From Micromonospora mirobrigensis (GTDB lineage: Bacteria; Actinomycetota; Actinomycetes; Mycobacteriales; Micromonosporaceae), in contig NZ_FMCX01000004.1 in NCBI RefSeq assembly GCF_900091555.1, positions 434,001 through 498,000 on the forward strand: 64,000 nt of DNA. The letters are read 5' to 3'. Every line of letters begins with the position of its first letter. The first letter of the stretch is position 1. Positions 34,877 through 43,495 of the stretch are shown here, one piece after another. Below the pieces are notes generated by a model. It saw only the letters and a list, made by a program, of their open reading frames with translations. It made no database searches and was not told where the DNA came from. The translations under genes were made by a program, and so were the position numbers.

Positions 34877-35656
34877 TTGCGCGAGTTCGGTGATCCATCC
34901 GCCGTCGGGGCACCGGCACGCGTGCTGCCGTGGCTCGACGCCGCCGGGCCGAGCCCCGCGCTGCGGCTGTTCTGCTTCGCGCACGCCGGCGGTGGCGCGG
35001 CCGCGTTCCGTCCCTGGGTCACCGGCGAGCGCCGGACACCGGTCCGGGTCTGCCCGGTGCGGGCGCCCGGCCGGGAGAGCCGGTGGGAGGAGCCCCGGCT
35101 CGACCGGGTCGCCGACCTCGCCGAGGACTTCCTCCGGGCGGCGGCGCCACTGCTGAGCACACCCTTCGCGTTGCTCGGCAACAGCCTCGGGTCGCTGGTC
35201 GCCTTCGAGGTCGCCCGGCGGCTGTCCGACCGCGGCCGGCCGGCACCGGTGCACCTGCTGGTCGGCGCGTCACCCCCGCCGGGCGTGGAGGCCCGCCGGA
35301 TCCGGCTGTCCGGGCTCTCCGACGCGGAGTTCACCGGCGAACTGCAACGCCGCTACGGCGGCATCCCCGACGTGATCCTCCACGATCCCGACCTGCTGCG
35401 GGAGTACCTGCCGACGCTGCGCAGCGACGTCGCCGCGGTGGAGAGCTACCGCCCGCCGCCGCAGCCGCCGCTCGGCTGCCCGGTGACGGCTCTGGTCGGG
35501 GTGGACGACGCCAGCGTGCCGGCGGACGAGGTGGACGGCTGGCGGGAGTGGACCAGCGGTCCGTTCGCCCGCCACCTACTGCCGGGCGGGCACTTCACCG
35601 TGCTGGACCACCGTGACCTCGTGCTCGATCTGCTCGGATCGGTCCGGGTGCGCTGA
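34877..35656 (+). CDS. Type II (editing) thioesterase of the NRPS locus
   Basis: A 259-residue alpha/beta hydrolase of the external TEII type, which removes wrong or stalled acyl groups from carrier domains. LFCFAHAGGGAAAF is the family N-terminal motif; the nucleophile is Ser103 in GNSLG (usually GHSMG) and the catalytic His is His239 in GGHFTVLDH. I prefer TTG 34877, which has AAAGG eight bases before it; GTG 34922 is an alternative that would shorten the protein by 15 residues. It stands alone on the plus strand between the regulator and the SulP gene and is the only thioesterase in the locus. Confidence 0.88.
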   Translation: MREFGDPSAVGAPARVLPWLDAAGPSPALRLFCFAHAGGGAAAFRPWVTGERRTPVRVCPVRAPGRESRWEEPRLDRVADLAEDFLRAAAPLLSTPFALLGNSLGSLVAFEVARRLSDRGRPAPVHLLVGASPPPGVEARRIRLSGLSDAEFTGELQRRYGGIPDVILHDPDLLREYLPTLRSDVAAVESYRPPPQPPLGCPVTALVGVDDASVPADEVDGWREWTSGPFARHLLPGGHFTVLDHRDLVLDLLGSVRVR

Positions 35657-35822
35657 CCGCCACCGCAGGGAGCCACCGGCACGGCCGGTGATCACCGCCA
35701 CGCCCCCGGAACTCTCCCCTGACGGAAGGGTAGGGTCGGTCCGTTGATCAGTGGTCCCCGGCCCGGGCGTCGTCCCCGGCCGAACCCGTCCGCGCCTTCG
35801 CGCGTCGAGTGGAAATGGTTAC

Positions 35823-37319
35823 ATGTCGATGCTTTCCGCGGCCCTGCGTCCGCGCCCGTACCGTCCGTCCTGGTTGTCGCCGAAGGTGTTCCGCACCGAG
35901 GTTCTCGCCGGCCTGGTCGTCGCCCTCGCGTTGATCCCGGAGGCGATCTCCTTCTCGATCCTGGCCGGGGTCGACCCCCGGGTGGGCCTGTTCGCCTCGT
36001 TCACCATGGCCGTCACGATCGCGATCTGCGGCGGCCGGCCGGCGATGATCTCCGCCGCGACCGGCGCCGTCGCGCTCGTGGTCGCGCCGCTGGCGAAGGA
36101 GCACGGGCTGGACCACCTGGTCGCCGCGGTGATCCTCGGCGGCGCGATCCAAATCCTGCTCGCCGTGCTCGGGGTGGCGAAGCTGATGCGGTTCATCCCG
36201 CGCAGCGTCATGGTCGGTTTCGTCAACGCGCTGGCGATCCTGATCTTCGCCGCCCAGATCCCGCACCTGCTCGGGGTGCCGTGGCTGGTCTACCCGCTCG
36301 TCGCCGTCGCCCTGGCGATCATGGTCGGACTGCCCCGACTCACCCGCGCCGTCCCCGCGCCGCTGGTCGCCATCGTGGTGCTGTCCCTGATCACGGTCGC
36401 CACGCACGCGGCGGTGCCGACCGTCGGCGACGAGGGCGCCCTGCCGGACAGCCTGCCCACCCTCGGCCTGCCGCGGGTCGCGTGGACCCTGGACACCCTC
36501 ACCCTGATCGCCCCCTACGCCCTGGGCATCGCACTGGTCGGGCTGATGGAGTCGCTGATGACCGCGAAGCTGGTCGACGACATCACCGACACCCCCTCCA
36601 GCAAGACCCGGGAGTCCTGGGGCCAGGGGGTGGCCAACATCGTCACCGGCCTCTTCGGGGGCATGGGCGGCTGCGCCATGATCGGGCAGACGATGATCAA
36701 CGTGAAGGCGTCCGGCGCCCGTACCCGGCTCTCCACCTTCCTGGCCGGCGTCTTCCTGCTGGTCCTGGTGGTCGCGCTCGGCGACGTGGTCGCGGTCATC
36801 CCGATGGCGGCCCTGGTCGCCGTGATGATCATCGTCGCGGTGTCGACGTTCGACTGGCACTCCGTCGCCCCGGCCACCCTCAGGCGGATGCCGTACGGCG
36901 AGACCGTCGTCATGCTCGCCACCGTGGCGACCACCCTGGCCACCCGCAACCTGGCCGTCGGCGTGGTGGTCGGCGTGCTCACCGCCATGGTGATCTTCGC
37001 CCGGCGGGTCGCCCACCTGGTGGAGGTGACCAGCGTGCTGGACCCCGACGGCGGCACCCGGATCTACTCCGTGCACGGTGAGCTCTTCTTCGCCTCCAGC
37101 AACGACCTGGTCGGTCGGTTCGACTACACGGGCGACCCCGACACCGTGGTCGTCGACATGTCCCACGCGCACGTCTGGGACGCCTCCTCCGTCGCCGCCC
37201 TCGACGCCATCACCCAGAAGTACGCCGGCCGCGGCAAGACCGTCGAGATAATCGGGTTGAACCGACCCAGCGCCCGCATCCACGACACCCTCGCCGGCCG
37301 ACTCGGCGTGGGCCACTGA
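35823..37319 (+). CDS. SulP-family anion transporter with STAS domain
   Basis: A 498-residue SulP transporter: about ten to twelve membrane segments from residue 20, starting with [25 protein letters not shown], the family signature, and a cytoplasmic STAS domain at about 400-498 ([30 protein letters not shown]). ATG 35823 precedes the conserved RPSWL start; the next ATG is two codons on. The likely substrates are sulfate or bicarbonate. Its stop overlaps the start of the MerR gene, so the pair is co-expressed. It lies next to the NRPS locus but is probably outside it. Confidence 0.92.
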   Translation: MSMLSAALRPRPYRPSWLSPKVFRTEVLAGLVVALALIPEAISFSILAGVDPRVGLFASFTMAVTIAICGGRPAMISAATGAVALVVAPLAKEHGLDHLVAAVILGGAIQILLAVLGVAKLMRFIPRSVMVGFVNALAILIFAAQIPHLLGVPWLVYPLVAVALAIMVGLPRLTRAVPAPLVAIVVLSLITVATHAAVPTVGDEGALPDSLPTLGLPRVAWTLDTLTLIAPYALGIALVGLMESLMTAKLVDDITDTPSSKTRESWGQGVANIVTGLFGGMGGCAMIGQTMINVKASGARTRLSTFLAGVFLLVLVVALGDVVAVIPMAALVAVMIIVAVSTFDWHSVAPATLRRMPYGETVVMLATVATTLATRNLAVGVVVGVLTAMVIFARRVAHLVEVTSVLDPDGGTRIYSVHGELFFASSNDLVGRFDYTGDPDTVVVDMSHAHVWDASSVAALDAITQKYAGRGKTVEIIGLNRPSARIHDTLAGRLGVGH

Positions 37320-37759
37320 TGCCCGCCACCCGGCCCGGGCGGCACGATCCCGGCCCGACCACCGGACGCCTGATGCAGATCGGCGAGGCCGCCGAACGGG
37401 TCGGGCTCAGCATCCGCACCATCCGGCACTACGAGGAGGTCGGCCTCATCGTGCCCTCCGCCCGCAGCGAGGGCGGTTTCCGTCTCTACACCGCGCCCGA
37501 CCTCGACCGGCTCGCCGTGGTCAAGCGGATGAAGCCGCTCGGGTTCACCCTCGACGAGATGCGTGACCTGCTCGGTGTCCTCGACGCGTTGGACACCGCC
37601 GCCGGCGCGGAGCGGGCCGCCCTGCTCGACCGGCTCGGCGCGTTCCACACCGCCGCCACGACCCGGGTCACCGCTCTGCGCGACCAACTGGCCATGGCCG
37701 AGGGCTTCGCCGCCCAGCTGCGCGACAAGCTCGACCGCCACGGCGGCCCGACCACCTGA
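37319..37759 (+). CDS. MerR-family regulator coupled to SulP
   Basis: A 146-residue MerR regulator: winged helix at about residues 19-85 (MQIGEAAERVGLSIRTIRHYEEVGL, broken here at the motif ends) and a C-terminal coiled coil (ALLDRLGAFHTAATTRVTALRDQLAMAEGF). No Cys metal ligands are present in the C-terminal part, so it is not a classic metal sensor. The ATG overlaps the SulP stop (TGATG). Such MerR genes are often paired with SulP in actinomycetes and probably control it. Confidence 0.9.
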   Translation: MPATRPGRHDPGPTTGRLMQIGEAAERVGLSIRTIRHYEEVGLIVPSARSEGGFRLYTAPDLDRLAVVKRMKPLGFTLDEMRDLLGVLDALDTAAGAERAALLDRLGAFHTAATTRVTALRDQLAMAEGFAAQLRDKLDRHGGPTT

Positions 37760-37820
37760 GCGCCACGGTTCGGGCCGGCGGCAGCCACGAGGAGGTGCTC
37801 CCGGCGGAGCACGCCGTCGC

Positions 37821-39311
37821 TCAAGCGTCCCGGCCACCCGACGGCGGGGATTCCACCATGGCGGCGATGAGGGCGGTCACCGGCACGGTGGCGAACCGGA
37901 CACGGGCGTCGCCCGCCCCGTACGGCAGCCACAGCTCTCCGGCGTGCACGAGGCCACCACAGGAGTAGACGACGTTGGGTACGTACCCGTCCCGGTCGGC
38001 GTCGTCGGGCGACAGGAGGCCGCCGGGAAGCCTGGCGACTACCCGTTCCGGCCGGTGCAGATCGAGCAGGAGCGCGCCGATGGCGTACCGGCGCATCGCG
38101 CCGACGCCGTGGGTGAGGACGAGCCAACCGACGTCGGTCTCGATGGGAGAGCCGCAGTTGCCGACCTGGATCAGCTCCCAACTGTCGCGAGGGGCGTGCA
38201 GTGGCACCGCCTCCTGCCACCGGTTCTCGCCGTCCAGGCAGGTCAGGCCGATGGTCTCGCCGTCGGCGCGGCACAGGGCCAGGTGCCGGCCGCCGACCGT
38301 ACGGGGGAACAGCGCGACACCCTTGTTGCGGGCGCCCGGCCCGCGCATCGGGGTGATCTCGAAGCGGCGCAGGTCGACGCTGGCCAGCGCGCGGGTGGCG
38401 ATGCGCCGTCCGTCGTAGGCGGTGTAGGTGGCCCGGTAGACGGGTCCGTTCTCGTCGGTGAACCTGACGAAGCGGGCGTCCTCCAGGCCGTTGCTCTCCG
38501 CCGGCGTGGCGGGCCAGAGCACCCGTTGGTGCAGGGCCGAGGCGGCGGGGAAGGTGGTGGCGTAGCTGGCGGCGTCGGTGCGGCGCAGCTGTTCGAGGGT
38601 GCTCGGACCGGTGCTGCGGGAGAGCAGATCCGGGGGCAGGGTGCCGAGCACCAGCTCGAACGTGGTCTCGTCGTACCGGTCGGGCAGGGCGTACAGCACG
38701 GTGGCGGTGACCTCGTTGTCGCAGTGCTCCTCCGCCAGGCCGGCGGCGAGCAGGTCCCGGCGGTGCCGTACGCCCATCCGCTGCCCGAGGACCAGGGGGC
38801 CGGCCCGGTCGGCGACGGTGAGCCGGCGTCCGGGTCCGAGGACGGCGGTGGCGAACCCGATGGACGACAGGTGACCCTCGCCGATCTGGCGCAGGCTGAC
38901 CGCGACGCGCAGCTGCCCGGCGGCCAGTCCGGCCTGGTCGGGGTGCGGCACCATCGACGGGTTGCACAGTGCGGCGGCCTCGACCGCGTACTCGTGGCTG
39001 AAGTAGGCGCCGACCAGTAGCCGGGTGGTGGGGGAAAGGTCCCGGCGCCGGGCGATGCGGTGCCGGACCAGGTCGTAGTGGTGGTGGAACGTGCCCTCCA
39101 GATCGCGGTGCCGGTTGCCGAAGCGGTCGAAGGTCTCCCGCAGCAGCCGGCCGGTCTCCTCGTCGTCGAGCTGCGCGACGCGGTCGATGAGCGCCTGCGC
39201 GCGGGTACGCACCAGAGCGTCGTCCTCACCGGGGACGAAGAGCTTGACGACGACCCGGCGTGGATCCGGAACGAGGATGAGGTCGTGCCGGACGGCCAGG
39301 GCGCCGGTCAC
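37821..39311 (-). CDS. GH130-family glycosidase/phosphorylase-like protein
   Basis: A 496-residue protein whose C-terminal ~330 residues look like the five-bladed propeller of GH130 (beta-1,4-mannosyl phosphorylases and relatives): NGLEDARFVRF, TYTAYDGRRIATR, RNKGVALFPR and YGAGDARVRFATV. The N-terminal ~150 residues are helical with a conserved GNRHRDLEGTFHHHYDLV. The GTG start overlaps the previous stop as GTGA, so it is the last gene of a coupled operon. It should act on mannoside-type linkages inside the cell, perhaps on the glycan made by the two GT4 enzymes upstream. Phosphorylase versus hydrolase activity cannot be decided here. Confidence 0.83.
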   Translation of the reverse strand: MTGALAVRHDLILVPDPRRVVVKLFVPGEDDALVRTRAQALIDRVAQLDDEETGRLLRETFDRFGNRHRDLEGTFHHHYDLVRHRIARRRDLSPTTRLLVGAYFSHEYAVEAAALCNPSMVPHPDQAGLAAGQLRVAVSLRQIGEGHLSSIGFATAVLGPGRRLTVADRAGPLVLGQRMGVRHRRDLLAAGLAEEHCDNEVTATVLYALPDRYDETTFELVLGTLPPDLLSRSTGPSTLEQLRRTDAASYATTFPAASALHQRVLWPATPAESNGLEDARFVRFTDENGPVYRATYTAYDGRRIATRALASVDLRRFEITPMRGPGARNKGVALFPRTVGGRHLALCRADGETIGLTCLDGENRWQEAVPLHAPRDSWELIQVGNCGSPIETDVGWLVLTHGVGAMRRYAIGALLLDLHRPERVVARLPGGLLSPDDADRDGYVPNVVYSCGGLVHAGELWLPYGAGDARVRFATVPVTALIAAMVESPPSGGRDA

Positions 39312-40360
39312 GACCACCGCCGGGCGTGCTGCAGGGTGGAGATGAGGGCGAGGGTGGATTCGGCACCCTGGTTGAGGTTGGGTCCGTGCGGGGTCAGCCC
39401 GTCGTAGCCACCGCCGGTCGCGGGATCCCACATCGCCGTGCCGACGTCGTTGCCGCCGAGGAACCAGTCGACCGCGTGCCGCACTCCCGCCTCCCAGCCG
39501 AGGTCGCCGGTGACCGTGACGGCGGTGGCGCAGGCGTCGGCGAAGGCGGCGACCTCGATCGGCTGCTGGTCGTGGCGCAGCCGCGCCGCGCCGCGCCGCC
39601 ACCCACCGGCGGGCACGACCGACAGATGCCCGTCGAGAAGCTGGACGTCACGCAGCCACGCCAGCATCCGCAGGCCCTCGTCGAGGGGTGGACCGCCGTG
39701 GCGCAGTTGGCTGGCGGCGATGACGACCTCGGCGAGGGCCGCGTTGGCGTAGGTCAGCCGCGGCTGGGGCCAGGGCCACCGGGGATCTGCTCCGGGCGCG
39801 CCGACCGCGGTGGCCGCATCCGTCAGCAGCGCTGCCGCGGCGGCGTGGGCCGGGTGGCGGCGCAGCACCTCGGCGGCGCCGAGCCCGGCGAAGGCCATCG
39901 CGTGCGGGGCCGGTGAGCGTCGCGCGGCGCCCCGGGTGAACGCGACCAGCGCCTCCTCCCGGATCCAGGCCGCGGGGCTGCGCGCAGCGGCGGTGCCCAG
40001 CCCCCACAGCGCCCGGCCCCACCAGTCGCCGAGGCCGGGCTGGTCGGTCCAGCGCCGGTCGTGACCGAGCCGGTTGTGGAAGGCGCCGGCGGCGTCCTGC
40101 GCATGGGTGAGGAAGCCGAGGTAGCGCTCGGCGAGCCGGAGCACCTCCGCGGGCGGGTCCGGCTCACGGCTGGTGACCACCAGGCCGCGCGCGACGTCGT
40201 CGGTGCAGTAGCCGTGCTCGCGGCGGACGATGGCGTGCCGGGCGTGCTCGAACAGGCCGGTGTCGTCACTCAACCGGGTCAGGTGGGCGAAGCTCGGTCC
40301 GGGCACGGTCCGCCGGCGACCGCCGTCCGGCGTCGTGGGACGGCCGGTGGTCGCGGTCAC
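39308..40360 (-). CDS. Alpha/alpha-barrel (six-hairpin-like) protein of the GH130 operon
   Basis: A 350-residue protein made of repeated helical hairpins with glycosidase-like motifs: FEHARHAIVRREHGYCTDDVARGL, GDWWGRALWGLG, and the C-terminal NQGAESTLALISTLQHAR. This looks like the six-hairpin glycosidase fold. In databases it is often called glycosyltransferase because of its neighbours, but I see no GT motif. Its GTG overlaps the stop of the GT4 gene upstream and its stop overlaps the GH130 start, both by 4 bases. It probably trims or processes the same sugar chain. Confidence 0.78.
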   Translation of the reverse strand: MTATTGRPTTPDGGRRRTVPGPSFAHLTRLSDDTGLFEHARHAIVRREHGYCTDDVARGLVVTSREPDPPAEVLRLAERYLGFLTHAQDAAGAFHNRLGHDRRWTDQPGLGDWWGRALWGLGTAAARSPAAWIREEALVAFTRGAARRSPAPHAMAFAGLGAAEVLRRHPAHAAAAALLTDAATAVGAPGADPRWPWPQPRLTYANAALAEVVIAASQLRHGGPPLDEGLRMLAWLRDVQLLDGHLSVVPAGGWRRGAARLRHDQQPIEVAAFADACATAVTVTGDLGWEAGVRHAVDWFLGGNDVGTAMWDPATGGGYDGLTPHGPNLNQGAESTLALISTLQHARRWS

Positions 40361-41493
40361 GCCGACGCCGCGCTGACCACGGCGGCGCGGGTGGCCACGA
40401 GCCGTTCGGCGAGGGAGCCGTAGCGGGCCGCCACCGCCGGCCAGCGCAGGTCGGCGGCCAGCGGCCGGATGCGGCCGGTCAGCCGGTCAGCCAGGCCCGG
40501 TTCCGTCAGGATCCGCCGGAGCGCCGCGGCCAGCGCCGCCGGATCCTGATGGGGTACGACCAGACCGGGACCACCGGTGAGCAGCTCGACGGCGTGCGGG
40601 AAGGCCGTGGCGACGACCGGCACCCCGGCGGCCACCGCCTCGATGAGCACGCCGGAGGTGACCTGTTCGCGGGAGTCGTAGGGCAGCACGACCACGTCGG
40701 CCGAGCGGATCAGGCGACCGAGGGTGGCCTGGTCGTGGTAGACGTCCTGGTAGTCCACGGCGTGTGCGACGCCGAGCTGCGCACCGAGCCGGTGCAGTCC
40801 CGCCCGGTACTCCTCCCCCTGGTGCTCGACCACCTTCGGATGTGTCCGGCCCGCGACGGTGTAGGTGGGGGTCGGGTCGAGGTCCTGCAACCGCGCAAGG
40901 GCCCGTAACGACCACTCGACGCCCTTGCCCGGACCGAGCAGTCCCCAGGTCAGCAGGTGCGGGCGGGTACGCCGTTCGGCGGGTACGCCGGCATGCTCGT
41001 CGGCCCCGTGCGGAATGACCGACAGCTTCTCCGGCGACACGGTGTAGCCGACGAGCAGCCGGTCGCGGGCCGTGTCGGTCATCGTGACGACCGCTCCGGC
41101 TGCGGCGACGATCTGTTCCAGCAGAAATTTCTGCCGGGCGGAGGGTCGGCGGAGCACGGTGTGCAGGACCACGATGCTGGGCACGGTGAGCCGGCGCAGC
41201 AGCGGCAGGACCTCCTCGCCGTCGGCTCCGGGGTAGATGCCGTACTCGTGCTGTACGACGGCCACGTCGAAGGTGTTCAGGACCGTGGCGGCGTCCCGCC
41301 AGCCGGCCGGGGTGCGCGCCGACCAGGTGTGCACGACCCCTGGCCCGGCCCGCTGGTCGTCGCCGCGGTCGGTGAGCCGCACGATGCCGCCGCGCGTGCC
41401 GTCGGCGGTCAGGTGGGTGGCGATGGCGGAGTTGAACGTGGCCAGTCCGCACCGGGTCGGTGGGTGGGTGCTGAGAAATCCGTAGCTGGGCAC
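40357..41493 (-). CDS. GT4-like glycosyltransferase
   Basis: A 378-residue GT-B glycosyltransferase. The N-terminal domain starts THPPTRCGLATFN; the C-terminal domain has the GT4 nucleotide-sugar motifs LTWGLLGPGKGVEWSL and SGVLIEAVAAGVPVVAT (the E of the EX7E-type motif). GTG 41493; 72 bases separate it from the GT4 gene before it, and it is coupled to the next gene by GTGA. Donor sugar unknown; mannose would fit the GH130 partner. Confidence 0.88.
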   Translation of the reverse strand: MPSYGFLSTHPPTRCGLATFNSAIATHLTADGTRGGIVRLTDRGDDQRAGPGVVHTWSARTPAGWRDAATVLNTFDVAVVQHEYGIYPGADGEEVLPLLRRLTVPSIVVLHTVLRRPSARQKFLLEQIVAAAGAVVTMTDTARDRLLVGYTVSPEKLSVIPHGADEHAGVPAERRTRPHLLTWGLLGPGKGVEWSLRALARLQDLDPTPTYTVAGRTHPKVVEHQGEEYRAGLHRLGAQLGVAHAVDYQDVYHDQATLGRLIRSADVVVLPYDSREQVTSGVLIEAVAAGVPVVATAFPHAVELLTGGPGLVVPHQDPAALAAALRRILTEPGLADRLTGRIRPLAADLRWPAVAARYGSLAERLVATRAAVVSAASA

Positions 41494-41565
41494 GGGTGTT
41501 GGCCTTCCAGTTGTCGGGATCGAGCAGGGCCCGGTACGTCGGGAACCGTCGGTCGTTCAGCGTGC

Positions 41566-42579
41566 TCAGCGTCGTGGACGGTGGGTGAGGCGGTCGTAGA
41601 CGGCCAGGTAGTCGGTGACCATCCGGTCCGCGCCGAAGCGTTGTCGGGCCCGTTCCCGGCAACCGGCCCGGTCGAGGCCACTGACCCGGGTGACGGCGTC
41701 GACGGCCTGCTCGACGGTGTGCACGACACACCCCGTCACCCCTTCGTCGACGACTTCCGGCATGGCCCCCCGCGCGTAGGCGACGACCGGCGTGCCGCAG
41801 ACCATCGACTCCACCACCGACAGGCCGAACGGCTCGTCGAAGGCGATCGGGTGCAGCAGGGCGGTGCTGGCGCCCAGCACCTCCGCGCGCCGTCGAGGGC
41901 CCACCGATCCGAGAAAGACGACCTGGTCGCCGTCGATGTGGGGGGCGATCTGCTCGGTGAAGTACCGCTCGTCCTGCACGATGCCGCAGATGGTCAGCGG
42001 CCGGCCGGCGCGACGGGCGATCTCGATGGCGGTGTGGGTGCCCTTGTCCGGGTGGATCCGGCCGAGGGCGACCAGTCCTGGTCCGGCGTCCCGGGTGAAG
42101 GGCAGCCCGGTGAGGTCGACGCCGTGGTGCACCGTGGCGACGTAGTCGAGCCCGGCGACCCGGTCGGCGTCGGAGATGGACACGTAGGACGAGCGGGCCC
42201 GGGCGTAGGCGGGGAGGATTCCCGCGCCGGAGAAGCCGTGCACGGTGGTGAGCAGCGGAGCGCGGCAGTGCTCGGCGAAGGCCAGCGGCAGCCAGTCGAG
42301 GTGACTGTGCACCAGGTCGAACTCCGCGGAGCGGGTCATCGCGTGGGAGACGTGCATCGCCTCCCACACCCGGCCGTCCATGCTCGGGTCGTCGGCGTAC
42401 CCGTGAGGGCACACGCCGTCGAGGTCGGCGGAGGTGACCGAGTCCAGCGTCGCGAAGAGGGTCACGTCCACGCCGCGCCTGGTCAGTCCCTCGGCGAGCA
42501 GGCCGGTCACCTGTTCCCAGGGGCCGTAGTGGTACGGAGGTGTCCGCCAGGCGACCGGTCCGAGCAGGGCGACCCTCAC
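41566..42579 (-). CDS. GT4-like glycosyltransferase
   Basis: A 337-residue GT-B glycosyltransferase: N-terminal VALLGPVAWRTPP and YGPWEQVTGLLAEGL, central LVHSHLDWLPL, and C-terminal VALGRIHPDKGTH and EPFGLSVVESMVCGTPVVA with the two catalytic-site Glu of the GT4 family. It is very like enzymes found beside GH130 in many actinomycetes. GTG 42579 overlaps the stop of the 57-residue gene upstream by GTGA. Confidence 0.9.
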   Translation of the reverse strand: MRVALLGPVAWRTPPYHYGPWEQVTGLLAEGLTRRGVDVTLFATLDSVTSADLDGVCPHGYADDPSMDGRVWEAMHVSHAMTRSAEFDLVHSHLDWLPLAFAEHCRAPLLTTVHGFSGAGILPAYARARSSYVSISDADRVAGLDYVATVHHGVDLTGLPFTRDAGPGLVALGRIHPDKGTHTAIEIARRAGRPLTICGIVQDERYFTEQIAPHIDGDQVVFLGSVGPRRRAEVLGASTALLHPIAFDEPFGLSVVESMVCGTPVVAYARGAMPEVVDEGVTGCVVHTVEQAVDAVTRVSGLDRAGCRERARQRFGADRMVTDYLAVYDRLTHRPRR

Positions 42580-42749
42580 GGTGACGGCGCGTCGGCCAGG
42601 TCGGCCGGATCGAGACGCAGGGTGGCGAGCAGCCCGGCGTGCCTGTCGGGGTCCACCCGCTCAGGCAGTTCCCGCTCGACCCAGTCAGCCCTGGTCTGCT
42701 GCCCGCGCTCGCGCAGAGCGGCAACGATCCGGTGTCTGGCGATCGTCAT
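42576..42749 (-). CDS. Small hypothetical protein (57 aa) coupled to GT4
   Basis: ATG 42749 with GGGAG about nine bases upstream opens a 57-residue reading frame that begins MTIARHRIVAALRERGQQTR and ends ADLADAPSP. It is charged and helical with no membrane segment. Its TGA overlaps the GTG of the GT4 gene (GTGA), the same coupling used down the operon, which is the best argument that it is real. Function unknown. Confidence 0.65.
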   Translation of the reverse strand: MTIARHRIVAALRERGQQTRADWVERELPERVDPDRHAGLLATLRLDPADLADAPSP

Positions 42750-42788
42750 CGTCCATCTCCCTCGATCAGTCGTTCGGGACGGTCGTGG

Positions 42789-42974
42789 TCAGCGGTCGGC
42801 GAACGTCGTGACGAGCACCAGTGGTAGGAGCAGGACGGCCACCAGGAGGAACAGCCGCAGGCGGGGTGCGCGGACGTCGAGGGCCCGCCGCACCCGCCCC
42901 ACGAACGTCGAGGGGGCAGACGTCCCGCTGGCCGGGGACGGGGATCCGGTAGCGGCGATCGGACGAACGGCCAC
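42789..42974 (-). CDS. Small single-pass membrane protein (61 aa)
   Basis: GTG 42974 behind a GGGAG site gives 61 residues: a Ser/Pro-rich start, a basic patch (VGRVRRALDVRAPRLR) and one C-terminal membrane helix LFLLVAVLLLPLVLVTTFA. It is 39 bases before the 57-residue gene and probably the first gene of the GT4-GH130 operon. No family recognised; the C-tail anchor suggests a membrane-tethered accessory. Confidence 0.6.
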   Translation of the reverse strand: MAVRPIAATGSPSPASGTSAPSTFVGRVRRALDVRAPRLRLFLLVAVLLLPLVLVTTFADR

Positions 42975-43039
42975 GACATCATCTCCCGGTGATCTCGACG
43001 ATCCGACCCGGACACCTGAGCGGTCCGGTCGGCGATCGG

Positions 43040-43168
43040 TCAGCGGACCATCCCGGCTTTCAGCTGGGCCAGAGACCACTTCAGCAGGCGGGAGACGTGC
43101 ATCTGGGACAGCCCGACCCGGGTGGCGATCTGCGCCTGGGTCAGGTCACCGCCGAGCGCGAGGCGCTC
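43040..43168 (-). pseudogene. Fragment of a SigB/SigF-type sigma factor (region 4)
   Basis: The minus strand encodes ERLALGGDLTQAQIATRV followed by GLSQMHVSRLLKWSLAQLK and a stop. This is the helix-turn-helix of region 4.2 of SigB/SigF-family sigma factors (DxTQxEIAxRxGxSQMHVSRLL). Nothing upstream in any frame resembles regions 2, 3 or the rest of 4, so only the 3' end is left. It sits beside ANTAR and small stress-type genes, the usual home of such sigma factors. It is most likely a deletion remnant. Confidence 0.65.
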
Positions 43169-43306
43169 GGAGCCGTGGACCCCGGTCCGGGACCCGTCCA
43201 GCGACGGGAGGCGATGGATGTTCGAAGCGGCGACCTGTGCCGGGTCGTCGTAGGGCTCCCCGCGACCGGTGTAGCCGGGCGCAGTGTCGCAGGGGAGGAA
43301 ACGGCT

Positions 43307-43495
43307 GTGGGTGTCACGGCGGAGGTGACCATCTGTTCCAACGCCCCTAACGGGCTGGTGGCAGCGAGACTGGCGGCCACCGGGGACCCGGGCGACACCG
43401 CAACCGTACGCCTTCATCTCCCCGACCGACACCCGGACGGGCTCTGGGGAGCGCACCCGGGCGTCGAACCGGTCGTCAGCCGGACCGGTGGTTGA
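43307..43495 (+). CDS. Possible small protein (62 aa)
   Basis: GTG 43307 has GGGGAGGA seven bases upstream, one of the better ribosome sites in this part. The 62-residue product starts MGVTAEVTICSNAPNGLVAA, has a beta-strand-like TATVRLHL and a Gly/Pro-rich end. No family recognised. Its last 20 bases overlap the convergent GAF-ANTAR gene, and it lies in a disturbed area next to the sigma fragment, so it may be accidental. Confidence 0.4.
   Translation: MGVTAEVTICSNAPNGLVAARLAATGDPGDTATVRLHLPDRHPDGLWGAHPGVEPVVSRTGG

Noticed and set aside
13151..35656. Siderophore assignment for the NRPS product
   Set aside because: The exporter is of a type used by siderophores, but no N-hydroxylase, salicylate/DHB genes, ferric uptake genes or iron-box were seen, so the label is not supported.
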